Source of the DNA: Anoxybacteroides tepidamans
Lineage (GTDB): Bacteria; Bacillota; Bacilli; Bacillales; Anoxybacillaceae
Assembly (NCBI RefSeq): GCF_014201465.1
Contig: NZ_JACHEP010000022.1
Coordinates: forward strand, 1 to 52,572
Direction of reading: 5' to 3'
DNA length: 52,572 nt
In this document: positions 30,276 through 40,175 of the stretch, one piece after another
How positions within the stretch are numbered: the first letter of the stretch is position 1
How the letters are laid out: every line of letters begins with the position of its first letter
The notes under the pieces: generated by a model
Databases searched by the model: none
What the model was told of the DNA's origin: nothing
What the model saw: the letters and a program-made list of their open reading frames with translations, nothing else
Program-made: the position numbers and the translations under genes

Positions 30276-30541
30276 GGCAAAAATCAGGTGTGTTGATTAA
30301 CCAATAAAAAACAGGTGACATCGCTCTATTCCTAGCTTTTCTGCCGTAGTCGGCTAAGCTCAGCTTGCCGACTGGGCATGCTGTACGCATGCTCTCCTCG
30401 AACAATGAACGCTTTGCGGGCAAATGACATTTGCCCGCCGGCATTCTTGTTCGAGGGCAGAGGCAGAAAAGCTTGTGTTCAGCAATATGATTCTGTGTTT
30501 TTTAGTAAAATAATGGATAATCAACATTCGTGGGCAAAAAT
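30276..30541 (-). mobile_element. 248-bp MITE-like structured element, copy 1, with 9-bp direct repeats
   Basis: The element proper is 30285-30532, flanked by a perfect direct repeat GGCAAAAAT (30276-30284 and 30533-30541), as expected for a target-site duplication. The ends are imperfect inverted repeats (CAGGTGTGTTGATTA against CACGAATGTTGATTA). Inside, 12-bp perfect arms AGCTTTTCTGCC (30334-30345)/GGCAGAAAAGCT (30462-30473) close three hairpins: 30348-30373, 30376-30392 and a long one 30396-30456. No protein-coding frame is convincing. About 92% identical to copy 2. It occupies the ctc-pth gap. Confidence 0.85.
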
Positions 30542-30591
30542 TTAATAAATCGTGTACAAAAGACGTAACCAAATGGCGGTTACGTCTATCT

Positions 30592-31221
30592 TCATGTCTC
30601 TCGGGTTGTTTCTCTGCCTTCTTCAGATTCAGGACGTCCAAGTTGTTGCTGTTCACCGCTATGAATTTCTTCTTCTTGCTTCGGTGGCAAAATCGAGGCG
30701 ATCACTTCCGTCGGTTCATGGTTGATTTCGTATTTCCCGCCAGTGTTGAGATCACCGACCGTAAACGTGTCACCGACTTGCAGATGGGAAATATCCACTT
30801 CAATGGAAGGCGGAATATTGGCCGGCAATGCGCGAATCGACAGCTGATGCAACGACTGTTGCAATACGCCACCATCTTTGACGCCGGCTGCCTCCCCGAT
30901 TAAATGAACGTTCACATCAATATCCACTTCTGTTGACATATCCACCGCTTGAAAATCGACATGAATAATTTCGCTGCGAATCGGATCTTTTTGAATATCG
31001 CGAAGCAGCGCCGAATGACTTTCCCCGTTTACTTTGAGCGTAATCAAACTATTGCGTCCTGCTTCACGAATCGTTTTAATAAAATGAGCGGCATCTACAA
31101 AAATCGCCTTATTTTTCACATTTTTCCCATAAAGCACACCCGGAATATTCCCTTGCAATCGAATGTCTCGAAGAGAGGAGTGCTTCTCTTCTGTTCGTTC
31201 TTTTGCTTCTAACACAGCCAT
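30592..31221 (-). CDS. ctc: Ribosomal protein bL25, CTC type (general stress protein Ctc)
   Basis: Binds 5S rRNA in the large subunit; in B. subtilis Ctc is a sigma-B stress protein. The 209-residue protein has the N-terminal L25 domain (1-about 92; [18 protein letters not shown]) and the C-terminal TL5/CTC beta domain ([22 protein letters not shown]), ending in an acidic Gln/Glu-rich tail. It lies after prs, in the common order prs-ctc-pth. A diverged sigma-B-like promoter precedes it. Confidence 0.95.
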   Translation of the reverse strand: MAVLEAKERTEEKHSSLRDIRLQGNIPGVLYGKNVKNKAIFVDAAHFIKTIREAGRNSLITLKVNGESHSALLRDIQKDPIRSEIIHVDFQAVDMSTEVDIDVNVHLIGEAAGVKDGGVLQQSLHQLSIRALPANIPPSIEVDISHLQVGDTFTVGDLNTGGKYEINHEPTEVIASILPPKQEEEIHSGEQQQLGRPESEEGRETTRET

Positions 31222-31259
31222 GAATGATCATCCTCCTGTTTTAGAATCTACGGATTACT

Positions 31260-31285
31260 TTGTCCTAAAACAAGAAGATTTAAAC
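31260..31285 (-). promoter_or_regulatory. Diverged sigma-B-type promoter of ctc
   Basis: On the minus strand GTTTAA (31280-31285), the full sigma-B -35, is followed after 14 bp by GGACAA (31260-31265), where the consensus is GGGTAT. Position and spacer equal those of the classical B. subtilis ctc promoter, but the -10 matches only about half. Confidence 0.45.
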
Positions 31286-31293
31286 ATCGTCGA

Positions 31294-32244
31294 TTAATCA
31301 AATAAAGCACTAATGGATTGTTTTTCATAAACACGAATAATCGCTTCCGCAATCAAAGGAGCCACTGATAACTCTACAATTTTATCAATTTTCTTCTCTT
31401 CTGGAAGCGCAATGGAGTTCGTTATAACCAATTCTTTAATTTTAGAATTTTGAATCCGTTCAATCGCTGGCCCTGATAAAACCGGATGTGTACAACATGC
31501 ATACACCTCAGCTGCTCCGTTTTCCACTAACGCATTAGCCGCCAATGTAATCGTTCCTGCTGTATCGATAATATCATCAATTAGAATAGCAGTTTTTCCT
31601 TCTACTTGTCCAACGATGTTCATCACTTCTGCGACGTTTGGCTTCGGACGACGTTTATCAATAATCGCAATTGGAGCTTTTAAACGATCCGCTAGTCTCC
31701 GCGTACGTGTCACTCCGCCATGATCCGGAGATACGATCACAATATCTTGAAGGTTTTTGTTTTTAAAATAATCTGCTAAAATTGGCACACCCATTAAATG
31801 GTCGATTGGAATATCAAAAAATCCTTGAATTTGCGGTGCATGTAAGTCAAGGGTGATCACACGGGAAGCACCCGCTGTTTCTAAAAGATTAGCTACTAAT
31901 TTTGCGGTGATCGGTTCGCGAGAGCGCGCTTTGCGATCTTGTCGAGCATAGCCGTAATAAGGCATAACGATATTAATCGTTTTCGCAGAGGCACGCTTCA
32001 ACGCATCAATCATAATCAAAAGTTCCATTAAATGCTCGTTCACAGGATCGCTTGTCGATTGAATGACAAATACATCCCCACCACGAATGCTCTCTTCAAT
32101 ATTAATTTGAATTTCCCCATCGCTAAATCGAGATACCGAACATTTTCCTAGCTGCACACCAATAACTTGGGCGATTTCTTCCGCTAATTTGATATTAGAA
32201 TTCAATGCAAACAACTTCAAACTCGAATCAACATACTGAGACAT
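31294..32244 (-). CDS. prs: Ribose-phosphate pyrophosphokinase
   Basis: Makes PRPP from ribose 5-phosphate and ATP for nucleotide, histidine and tryptophan synthesis. The 316-residue class I enzyme shows [14 protein letters not shown], the catalytic flexible loop [33 protein letters not shown] and the PRPP-binding loop [12 protein letters not shown]. It starts 12 bp after glmU and is expected to be co-transcribed with it, linking UDP-GlcNAc and PRPP supply as in B. subtilis. Confidence 0.97.
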   Translation of the reverse strand: MSQYVDSSLKLFALNSNIKLAEEIAQVIGVQLGKCSVSRFSDGEIQINIEESIRGGDVFVIQSTSDPVNEHLMELLIMIDALKRASAKTINIVMPYYGYARQDRKARSREPITAKLVANLLETAGASRVITLDLHAPQIQGFFDIPIDHLMGVPILADYFKNKNLQDIVIVSPDHGGVTRTRRLADRLKAPIAIIDKRRPKPNVAEVMNIVGQVEGKTAILIDDIIDTAGTITLAANALVENGAAEVYACCTHPVLSGPAIERIQNSKIKELVITNSIALPEEKKIDKIVELSVAPLIAEAIIRVYEKQSISALFD

Positions 32245-32256
32245 GATAAACCTCCA

Positions 32257-33636
32257 TTAGGATTTTTTCTTAGCGTTAAGGCGATCGACATAATTTTCTT
32301 TATTCACTTGACGGGCGCGGGCAATCGATAAAGCATTCCCGGGAACATCATCGGTAATCGTAGAACCTGCTGCTACATAGGCACCTTTTCCAATCGTCAC
32401 AGGGGCGATTAAATTCGCATTGCAACCGATAAATGCACCATCTTCAATTTTTGTTAAATACTTATGTTTTCCGTCATAATTTACCGTAATCGAACCGCAG
32501 CCTAAATTCACGTCTGCTCCTACTTCTGCATCGCCGATGTAGCTTAAATGCGACGCTTTGCTTCCTTTTCCGAACGTTGATTTTTTTATTTCCACAAAGT
32601 TTCCGATCCGAACTTCATCATCAATTTTTGAAGATGGCCGAATATGAGCAAATGGTCCGATCGTTACATTATGGCCAATTTCGCTATCGTGGGCAACTGA
32701 ATGCCGAATCGTTGTACCGTTTCCAATCGAGCAGTTTTTAATTTCCGAATGAGGGCCGATGATGCATTCTTCACCGATTACCGTTTTCCCTTCAATAACG
32801 GTGCCAGGATAGATCACGGTGTCACGTCCAATTTCTGCTTCTGGTGATATATACGTATGCTCCGGATCGATAATCGTCACACCATTTATCATATGTTGAC
32901 GGTTAATTCGTTCGCGCATCATTTTTTCGGCTTGCGAAAGAGCGACGCGATCATTCACTCCGATTGTTTCTTCAAATGAAGGAGCTTGGTAGGCAGAAAC
33001 GATTTCCCCTTTAGCCTTTAAAATTTCAATTACATCTGTTAAGTAATATTCTTTTTGGGCGTTATCATTTGATACTTTTGTAAGCGCTTCAAACAAAGAT
33101 TGATTATCGAAGCAATATGTTCCCGTATTAACTTCCTTGATCGCCCGTTCCTCTTCTGTTGCATCTTTATGTTCGACAATTTTTTCTACATGCCCATTAT
33201 TATTTCGAATGATGCGTCCATATCCGGTAGGGTTTTCTGCGATGGCTGTTAAAATAGTAGCTTTGGCGCAAGTAGCAAGATGGTGTTCTAACAACGCTTT
33301 CATCGTTTCAGCAGTGATAAGCGGGGTATCTCCACAAACGACAAGCGTCAATCCTTCTTTATCTTGCAAATAAGGAGCAGCTTGCATTACCGCATGAGCC
33401 GTTCCTAACTGTTCCTCTTGGAGAGCAAATTCGCTTTTATCACCAATTTGCGCTTTTACTTGTTCTGCGCCAAATCCAACAACTGTAATCAGCTTTTCAA
33501 GACGAAGCTGCGACACTTGATCTACTACATGCTGAACCATTGGCTTGCCGCAAACAGGATGCAACACTTTATATAGTTTCGACTTCATTCGTGTTCCCTG
33601 TCCCGCTGCCAATATTACCGCATATCGTTTTACCAT
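32257..33636 (-). CDS. glmU: Bifunctional GlcNAc-1-P uridyltransferase / GlcN-1-P acetyltransferase
   Basis: Makes UDP-GlcNAc for peptidoglycan and teichoic acid (gcaD in B. subtilis). From ATG 33636 it is 459 residues: an N-terminal pyrophosphorylase domain with [19 protein letters not shown] (about 8-26), then a left-handed beta-helix acetyltransferase with hexapeptide repeats ([26 protein letters not shown]). GGAGGC lies just upstream; a TTG five codons earlier falls inside that site. Confidence 0.97.
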   Translation of the reverse strand: MVKRYAVILAAGQGTRMKSKLYKVLHPVCGKPMVQHVVDQVSQLRLEKLITVVGFGAEQVKAQIGDKSEFALQEEQLGTAHAVMQAAPYLQDKEGLTLVVCGDTPLITAETMKALLEHHLATCAKATILTAIAENPTGYGRIIRNNNGHVEKIVEHKDATEEERAIKEVNTGTYCFDNQSLFEALTKVSNDNAQKEYYLTDVIEILKAKGEIVSAYQAPSFEETIGVNDRVALSQAEKMMRERINRQHMINGVTIIDPEHTYISPEAEIGRDTVIYPGTVIEGKTVIGEECIIGPHSEIKNCSIGNGTTIRHSVAHDSEIGHNVTIGPFAHIRPSSKIDDEVRIGNFVEIKKSTFGKGSKASHLSYIGDAEVGADVNLGCGSITVNYDGKHKYLTKIEDGAFIGCNANLIAPVTIGKGAYVAAGSTITDDVPGNALSIARARQVNKENYVDRLNAKKKS

Positions 33637-33724
33637 AAACAAGGCCTCCAATTACCTTTTTATCCATATTGAATATATCTCAATTAGCTATGTATTTCAA
33701 GGAAACATTCTGTTTTACCAAAAA

Positions 33725-33760
33725 AATCAAAAAAGCCTGTCCGATCGGAACAGGCTTTTT
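33725..33760 (-). terminator. Terminator after spoVG
   Basis: Arms AAAAAGCCTGTTCCGAT/ATCGGACAGGCTTTTT (nearly perfect) with T-runs on both sides; it lies 4 bp after the spoVG stop and isolates spoVG from glmU. Confidence 0.93.
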
Positions 33761-33764
33761 CTAT

Positions 33765-34055
33765 TTAGGAAGCACCGGCTTCTTCAAGTTCTTCTTCAAG
33801 TTCACCTAAACGGTGATACTCGGCTAATACGGCCTCTTGAATTTTCCCGCGGGTTGTGGAATTGATTGGATGCGCAATGTCACGAAATTCCCCGTCAGGA
33901 GTACGCTTGCTTGGCATAGCGACAAACAAGCCGTTATTGCCGTCGATTACGCGGATATCATGTACGACGAATTCATTGTCCAACGTAATAGAGGCAATCG
34001 CTCTCATGCGTCCTTCGGTATTCACGCGGCGTAATCTTACGTCAGTTACTTCCAT
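33765..34055 (-). CDS. spoVG: Septation/sporulation regulator SpoVG
   Basis: A small nucleic-acid-binding regulator involved in septation and cortex formation in Bacillus. From ATG 34055 ([12 protein letters not shown]), with AGGTGG 8 nt upstream, it is 96 residues and nearly identical in pattern to B. subtilis SpoVG ([36 protein letters not shown]), ending in an acidic tail. It is a monocistronic unit between a sigma-H promoter and a strong terminator. Copy 2 of the 248-bp element lies just upstream of its promoter. Confidence 0.97.
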   Translation of the reverse strand: MEVTDVRLRRVNTEGRMRAIASITLDNEFVVHDIRVIDGNNGLFVAMPSKRTPDGEFRDIAHPINSTTRGKIQEAVLAEYHRLGELEEELEEAGAS

Positions 34056-34097
34056 TCTGCTCACCACCTTTTCCCTATATCAGAACTTGGTTAATTT

Positions 34098-34123
34098 TAT
34101 TCCACATTTCTCCCGTATCTCCT
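34098..34123 (-). promoter_or_regulatory. spoVG promoter (sigma-H)
   Basis: On the minus strand AGGAGAT (34117-34123) and GGAAT (34099-34103, followed by AAA) have the sigma-H spacing and match the B. subtilis spoVG promoter layout (AGGATTT, GGAATTG). An A/T-rich stretch directly upstream (34136-34155) resembles the AbrB-bound region at B. subtilis spoVG. Confidence 0.75.
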
Positions 34124-34219
34124 TCTTTTTTCTCTAAATTTTTTTATAAAAAATAGCTAAAATGACCTGTTTTTGTCAAAATATCAAAAGAAAGCGGGGA
34201 AATAAAGGTGGGGAACGTC

Positions 34220-34485
34220 TCATCGCATCAGGCGTGTTGATTAACCATTAAAAACCGGTTGACCTCGCTCTATTCCTAGCTTTTCTGCCGTAGTCGGCTA
34301 AGCTCAGCTTACCGGACTGGGCATGCTGTACGCATGCCCTCCTCGAACAATGAACGCTTTGCGGGCAAATGACATTTACCCGCCGGCGTTCTTGTTCGAA
34401 CGAAGAGGCAGAAAAGCTTGTGTTCAGCTATATAATTCTGTGTTTTTAGTAAAATAATGGATAATCAATACTTGTGTCATCCCTT
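34220..34485 (-). mobile_element. 248-bp MITE-like structured element, copy 2
   Basis: The element proper is 34229-34476, the same length as copy 1 and about 92% identical. Flanks TCATCGCAT (34220-34228) and TCATCCCTT (34477-34485) agree at 7 of 9 positions, as in an older, decayed target-site duplication. Terminal inverted repeats and all internal stems are kept. It lies between the ridA stop (34489) and the spoVG promoter, in a 425-bp gap that holds nothing else except that promoter. Confidence 0.82.
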
Positions 34486-34488
34486 GAA

Positions 34489-34863
34489 TTATTTGACTAA
34501 CGCAACGACTTCGATTTCAACGAGCGCATCTTTCGGCAATTTAGCAACTGCTACACAAGAGCGCGCTGGTTTATGTTCGCTAAAATATTGTCCGTACACT
34601 TCGTTCATTGCCGCAAAATCATCCATACTTTTTAAAAACACAGTCGTTTTAACAACCGTGTCAAGCGATGCGCCTGCCGCTTCAAGAACGGCTTGTAAAT
34701 TTTTAAATACTTGATGTGTTTGCTCTTTCACATCCCCTTGAACCATTTCTCCTTCCGGCGTTAAAGCAATTTGTCCAGAGCTGTAAAACATGTTGTTGAC
34801 AATCATCCCTTGAGAATAAGGTCCAATAGCCTGTGGTGCTTTTGTTGTTTCTACTTTTTTCAT
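34489..34863 (-). CDS. ridA: RidA family enamine/imine deaminase (YabJ)
   Basis: Hydrolyses reactive enamines and imines formed by PLP enzymes. From ATG 34863 the protein is 124 residues with the family signatures [26 protein letters not shown] and the end [24 protein letters not shown] with the conserved Arg. The ATG overlaps the purR stop (TGATG), so it is coupled to purR as in B. subtilis, where YabJ is needed for full PurR action. Confidence 0.96.
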   Translation of the reverse strand: MKKVETTKAPQAIGPYSQGMIVNNMFYSSGQIALTPEGEMVQGDVKEQTHQVFKNLQAVLEAAGASLDTVVKTTVFLKSMDDFAAMNEVYGQYFSEHKPARSCVAVAKLPKDALVEIEVVALVK

Positions 34864-35708
34864 CACTTGCAATCTCCTTTCATTTGCTCGATAAAGTTCA
34901 TATAGTTTCCTTCTTTTACGGTAATTTGTTTCTCTTTTATATTAACAGAAGAGAGCTTCACTAAGGAAATATATTCATCGACAAGACGTTCGCTCGGTTC
35001 TTCTGATTCAACGAAAACGCCAATGCCAGCTAATTGGGCGTTGAATTCGTTCAGCAAGCTAATCATCCCATTAATCGTTCCACCCGCTTTCATAAAATCG
35101 TCAACGATCAAAACGTTCGTCCCTTCTGCTAAACTGCGCTTCGCCAATACCATCGTTTGAATGCGTCTCGAAGAACCTGAAACATAGTTAATGCTCACCA
35201 TCGATCCTTCTGTTACTTTATTATCATGGCGTACGATGACAACGGGTACGTTTAAGAAATGAGCGACGGCATAAGCTAACGGAATTCCTTTTGTTGCGAT
35301 CGTCATAACAACATCAATTGTTCGATCTGCAAAAAGGGAGGCGTATAATCGTCCAATTTTGTTCACGATCCGGGGATCGCCGAGAATATCCGTCATATAT
35401 AAATACCCGCCCGGCAATAATCGATCTGGATTAGCTAACTGTTCACGTAAATAACCGACCGTCGCTTTTGCTTCATCAGCAGAAATTTTAGGAATGTATT
35501 GAACACCGCCCGCCGCGCCTGAAATCGTTTTTAACGTTCCGATTCCTTGTTGCTCGAACGTTTGCTTAATAATGGCTAAGTCTTCGCTAATCGAAGACTT
35601 GGCCGATTGATAACGTTCCGCAAAAAACGTAAGCGGCACTAACTGGTGCGGATGTTCTAGGAGATAGTGCGTCATATCCACTAAGCGGCTGCTGCGCCTT
35701 AATTTCAT
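34863..35708 (-). CDS. purR: Purine operon repressor PurR
   Basis: Represses purine synthesis and transport genes; PRPP releases it. The 281-residue protein has an N-terminal winged helix ([36 protein letters not shown] split across two helices) and a C-terminal phosphoribosyltransferase-like domain with the PRPP motif [13 protein letters not shown]. It is unrelated to E. coli PurR. It is followed by ridA and preceded by a promoter with a PurBox, so autoregulation is likely. Confidence 0.97.
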   Translation of the reverse strand: MKLRRSSRLVDMTHYLLEHPHQLVPLTFFAERYQSAKSSISEDLAIIKQTFEQQGIGTLKTISGAAGGVQYIPKISADEAKATVGYLREQLANPDRLLPGGYLYMTDILGDPRIVNKIGRLYASLFADRTIDVVMTIATKGIPLAYAVAHFLNVPVVIVRHDNKVTEGSMVSINYVSGSSRRIQTMVLAKRSLAEGTNVLIVDDFMKAGGTINGMISLLNEFNAQLAGIGVFVESEEPSERLVDEYISLVKLSSVNIKEKQITVKEGNYMNFIEQMKGDCK

Positions 35709-35722
35709 AAATCCACCTCCCG

Positions 35723-35773
35723 AAAACCGAATATTTTAAGGTAAATATAACATTAATATACGTGTTTAATCAA
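35723..35773 (-). promoter_or_regulatory. purR promoter with PurBox
   Basis: On the minus strand TTGATT (35768-35773) and TATATT (35744-35749) are 18 bp apart; the -35 lies inside the ispE 3' end. Just downstream, plus-strand AAAACCGAATATT (35723-35735) fits the PurBox AWWWCCGAACWWT at 12 of 13 positions. A second, weak box in the other orientation (35755-35767) is possible. Confidence 0.65.
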
Positions 35774-36635
35774 GGAAATTCCGTTCCCCTAACAACCGTA
35801 CTGCGAACACTTGGTCGCAAAACCCGCGCAATCCATTATAAATTCGCTGCAAGCGCGAATCATATTGAACTAAGCCGAAAACCGTCGGTCCGCTCCCGCT
35901 CATTAATACCGCATCCGCCCCAAAACGCTTCATTTGCTCTTTAATATGCGCTACTTCGGGATACATCTTCAACGTCACATCTTCCAATACATTCCCAACA
36001 AGCGAGCAAATTCTCTCATAATCCCGATCTTTAATGGCTTGTGCCATTCCATCGACATCAGGATGCGTAACCGCATTGAGATTTAAGTTCCGATACACTT
36101 CCGCCGTGGAAACTCCGATCGTCGGTTTCGCTAAAATCACCCAACACGGCGGCGGAGCCGGGATATGTTCAATTTTGTCTCCGCGCCCTGTGGCAATGGC
36201 TGTTCCTCCATAGACACAAAAAGAAACATCCGATCCAATTTTCGCACCAAGTTCAGCTAACTCATCTAAAGTAAGCCCTAACTTCCAAAGTTTGTTTAAG
36301 CCTCGCAACGTGGCAGCGGCATCACTGCTCCCCCCTGCTAATCCGGCGGCTACGGGAATTGTTTTCGCAATGGATATCGCTACTCCTTTACGAATCCCGA
36401 ACGTTTCCTTCAACAATTTCGCTGCTTGATATGCCAAATTGCGATGATCGTCCGGAACAAACCGGTTATGTGACACAATTTGGATCGTATCACTTACAAG
36501 CGAGGCTAACTCGATCCGGTCAGCCAGATCAATCGTCGTCATCACCATTTTGACTTCGTGATACCCATCTGGCCGCTTATGTAATACGTCTAATGACAAA
36601 TTGATTTTTGCCGGAGCCTTTACCAATAGTCTCAA
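35766..36635 (-). CDS. ispE: 4-diphosphocytidyl-2-C-methyl-D-erythritol kinase
   Basis: GHMP kinase of the MEP isoprenoid pathway. The protein shows the substrate-binding start [22 protein letters not shown], the ATP loop [15 protein letters not shown] and the end [14 protein letters not shown] start at 36635 ([10 protein letters not shown]) aligns with the B. subtilis start and has AGGTGG five nt upstream, giving 289 residues; a GTG three codons earlier overlaps that site. The 147-bp gap to the sspF terminator has no promoter I can defend. Confidence 0.95.
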   Translation of the reverse strand: MRLLVKAPAKINLSLDVLHKRPDGYHEVKMVMTTIDLADRIELASLVSDTIQIVSHNRFVPDDHRNLAYQAAKLLKETFGIRKGVAISIAKTIPVAAGLAGGSSDAAATLRGLNKLWKLGLTLDELAELGAKIGSDVSFCVYGGTAIATGRGDKIEHIPAPPPCWVILAKPTIGVSTAEVYRNLNLNAVTHPDVDGMAQAIKDRDYERICSLVGNVLEDVTLKMYPEVAHIKEQMKRFGADAVLMSGSGPTVFGLVQYDSRLQRIYNGLRGFCDQVFAVRLLGERNFLD

Positions 36636-36782
36636 ACTTTCCACCTACTTTAACGACTTCAAAGCTTATACGAACATTTTACCACAAAACACCGCCGATC
36701 ATTATGCAATATTTCAATATCCATATTATATGAAAAACGGAGAGGATCGAATTTCATTGCTTTCTTAATTTCTTGTCAAACG

Positions 36783-36807
36783 AAAAACCGAAGCTATAAA
36801 GCTTCGG
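36783..36807 (-). terminator. Terminator after sspF
   Basis: Perfect 7-bp arms CCGAAGC/GCTTCGG, 6-nt loop, then TTTTT on the minus strand. Confidence 0.92.
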
Positions 36808-36839
36808 CTGTCGCGGTTCTCCTTTTTCGCTTCCTTGAG

Positions 36840-37019
36840 TTACTTCGTTTTTTCAGCTAAATGCTGTTCAGCTTTTTGTATCGCCAATTTCACCATATTT
36901 CCCGCATCTTTAGCGCGAATGGCGCCCCAGCCTTCTTTTTGAACAACATCGTAAAAGCCTAATTCTTTTGCTAATTCCTCTTTAAAACGTTGCGACATTA
37001 TTCCTCGGCGTCGACCCAA
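36840..37019 (-). CDS. sspF: Small acid-soluble spore protein, alpha/beta-type-related (SspF)
   Basis: A forespore DNA-binding protein of about 59 residues. The core [18 protein letters not shown] and [23 protein letters not shown] matches SspF of B. subtilis in the same place beside veg. The start is taken at TTG 37019 (reading GRRRGIMSQ after Met), with AGGAG 10 nt upstream, because the family begins MGRRRG; no ATG gives that N terminus. A sigma-G-like promoter lies about 40 bp upstream. Confidence 0.93.
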   Translation of the reverse strand: MGRRRGIMSQRFKEELAKELGFYDVVQKEGWGAIRAKDAGNMVKLAIQKAEQHLAEKTK

Positions 37020-37054
37020 ACGTAAGCAGCTCCTTTCAAACACCGCGACAATTT

Positions 37055-37084
37055 TATTATTTTAAAACAAAGGCATCTTTATGT
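37055..37084 (-). promoter_or_regulatory. Candidate sspF promoter (sigma-G)
   Basis: On the minus strand ACATA (37080-37084) and AATAATA (37055-37061) are 18 bp apart, each one base off the sigma-G consensus. SASP genes are sigma-G genes. Confidence 0.5.
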
Positions 37085-37117
37085 TAAAAAACAAAATAAA
37101 AAGCAGCAAACAAATGT

Positions 37118-37381
37118 CTACTGCCTGCCCATTACCATATGATCGTCGTCTAAAAACGTTAATTTGACCGTTTCCGTTAGTACATCGGCATAGCTATAAG
37201 ATACGCGCTCAAACGCATTTTCCGTTTGATCGAGCGCAATGACAAACACAGATGGATACGTTTCCGCTAAGACCCCACAACGTTCGATCGTTTTTCTTCT
37301 CCCGCCATTTGCTTTTAATGTCAAGCGTTTGCCGATATTGGAATCTAATGCCTTTTTAATATCGGATAAAGTTTTTGCCAT
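37118..37381 (-). CDS. veg: Veg protein
   Basis: An 87-residue protein expressed strongly in growth in B. subtilis, where it stimulates biofilm formation by acting against Sin[28 protein letters not shown]-type N terminus, then [19 protein letters not shown] and [16 protein letters not shown] match over the whole length. It has a strong own promoter. The gap to yabG (202 bp) contains only that promoter and leader. Confidence 0.95.
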   Translation of the reverse strand: MAKTLSDIKKALDSNIGKRLTLKANGGRRKTIERCGVLAETYPSVFVIALDQTENAFERVSYSYADVLTETVKLTFLDDDHMVMGRQ

Positions 37382-37441
37382 TCGCTCTCCACCTCACTGT
37401 TTATAATTATAACAAATTGTAACGGAAAAATCAAAATAAAG

Positions 37442-37471
37442 ATTATACCAACGCTTTTTTATTTGTGTCAA
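37442..37471 (-). promoter_or_regulatory. veg promoter (sigma-A, strong)
   Basis: On the minus strand consensus TTGACA (37466-37471) and consensus TATAAT (37442-37447), 18 bp apart, in A/T-rich surroundings. veg has one of the strongest vegetative promoters in B. subtilis. Confidence 0.88.
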
Positions 37472-37583
37472 TGTGTATTTTTCTACATTTTTCTCATTTC
37501 CATATATAGTGTATACTCCGGCATGAAAAATTATGTATAAAATAGAAAAGATCGCCCGACTATCTTTCGTCGTAGCAACCTTC

Positions 37584-38468
37584 CTAATCAGTTCCTTGAA
37601 TTAAACGAAATGGCATTCCTGTGCGCAGCACCCCTTTTGTTTCCACGCCTCCAAGCCCTTTTTCACCTGTTAACGTATTGCGTAGCACATCCCAAACATG
37701 GACCGTTTCAATAAAAGGAGTAAAACTAATCCGCGACACAATATAAACTGGGTCAAGAGCATGAATATTTACACGAGCAGGAGAGCTTGCAAAGTTTGCA
37801 CCAGAGCGAATGAGCGACTCAAAATGCGATTGACAAGCCCCCGCAAAAATGACAAGCTGATCGAGGTGAGGAATTTTTTTTCGCGCCTCTTTCACCGTTT
37901 GTACAAAATATTTCGAATGACGATATGCTTTTAAATCCGTTATTTTCCCTTTCGATTTCGAATAAGAATCATGGCCTGTAATAACTAAAATATCAGGACG
38001 AATTTGTTCAAGAAGTCCGCCTACTTTTTCCGGCATTTCTTTTTCATCGCAATACACTCCGTAAACAGGAACGCCGATTCGTTCGTATAAATCTAAACAT
38101 TTTCTCAAATATAATGGGTCACCATCCAAATGAAGGACGCGCCCAGGAATTTGAAAAAAATCTTTGTCTGCTTGATACCCTCCCGTCGCTCGATATTCCG
38201 TCTTTTGTTTTAACAAATGGTAATCTTGACGAAACAATTTAAACGATTGCTCGATTAATTCTTTTTCCTTTTCTTCTCGAAGCTGCCGCTCTCTTTCATC
38301 CACGATCAGCAAGTCATCAAACGGAGCATCGGCCATTAACCGTACATCCTCCCCGTAAAGAATCGCCTCCTTTTCCCCGTTTTTCTCTTTAATATCGACT
38401 ACACGAAACAATAAATCACATTCGTATGACTTCCTTGCTACTATATGTCCGACTTTAATCTCCATCAT
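37584..38468 (-). CDS. yabG: Sporulation-specific protease YabG
   Basis: A mother-cell cysteine-type protease that processes spore coat proteins (for example SpoIVA and CotF-type substrates in B. subtilis). The 294-residue protein starts MMEIKVGHIVARKSYECDLLFRVVDI and contains HLDGDPLYLRKCL, the conserved TGHDSYSK with candidate catalytic His, and VIFAGACQSHFE with candidate Cys. The ribosome-binding site GGAGGG is good. A sigma-K promoter matches its known late mother-cell expression. Confidence 0.94.
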   Translation of the reverse strand: MMEIKVGHIVARKSYECDLLFRVVDIKEKNGEKEAILYGEDVRLMADAPFDDLLIVDERERQLREEKEKELIEQSFKLFRQDYHLLKQKTEYRATGGYQADKDFFQIPGRVLHLDGDPLYLRKCLDLYERIGVPVYGVYCDEKEMPEKVGGLLEQIRPDILVITGHDSYSKSKGKITDLKAYRHSKYFVQTVKEARKKIPHLDQLVIFAGACQSHFESLIRSGANFASSPARVNIHALDPVYIVSRISFTPFIETVHVWDVLRNTLTGEKGLGGVETKGVLRTGMPFRLIQGTD

Positions 38469-38501
38469 TTGTTCCCTCCAAAATCAACACGATTTATTAA
38501 G

Positions 38502-38528
38502 TACAATATGCATGCGCACAAAAGAAGT
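38502..38528 (-). promoter_or_regulatory. yabG promoter (sigma-K)
   Basis: On the minus strand CATATTGTA (38502-38510) fits the sigma-K -10 CATANNNTA exactly, and AC (38527-38528) lies 16 bp upstream as the minimal -35. yabG is transcribed by sigma-K in B. subtilis. Confidence 0.75.
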
Positions 38529-38540
38529 GAAGAAAAAAGA

Positions 38541-39998
<1,458 letters not shown>

Positions 39999-40005
39999 AG
40001 CCACT

Positions 40006-40031
40006 GTACAGAAAACTCTGTACTTCCTCCC
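40006..40031 (-). promoter_or_regulatory. rnmV ribosome-binding site with intervening hairpin
   Basis: On the minus strand GGGAGG (40026-40031) is followed after AA by the perfect 7-bp hairpin GTACAGA-GTTT-TCTGTAC (40006-40023), then A, GTG, GCT and TTG. The linear distance to TTG is 27 nt; with the hairpin folded it is 9 nt, the optimal spacing. Confidence 0.6.
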
Positions 40032-40138
40032 TTCCTCTAATAACAAGCTAATATTTTTTTATCGTTCCCATAAAACAGATGAAACTTTTTTCCCCTTTTT
40101 TCGTCTAATAAAGTAGAAAATCACCTTTCATTATAACG

Positions 40139-40167
40139 AAAAAACAGAGGGCAAAAAATCCCTCTGT
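40139..40167 (-). terminator. Terminator after the rpfB-like gene
   Basis: On the minus strand ACAGAGGG and CCCTCTGT pair across an AT-rich loop and are followed by TTTTTT. It lies 9 bp after the stop and isolates rnmV from the gene upstream. Confidence 0.85.
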
Positions 40168-40175
40168 GCTTTACC

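Noticed and set aside
30360-30656. 98-codon minus-strand frame between ctc and pth
   Set aside because: It lies across the 248-bp structured element and the ctc 3' end; the frame is not kept in copy 2 because of indels, so it is not a protein of the element.
30276-34485. The two 248-bp copies as a composite transposon carrying ctc-prs-glmU-spoVG
   Set aside because: Each copy has its own flanking duplication, both are in the same orientation, and the genes between them are in ancestral order, so the copies are independent insertions.
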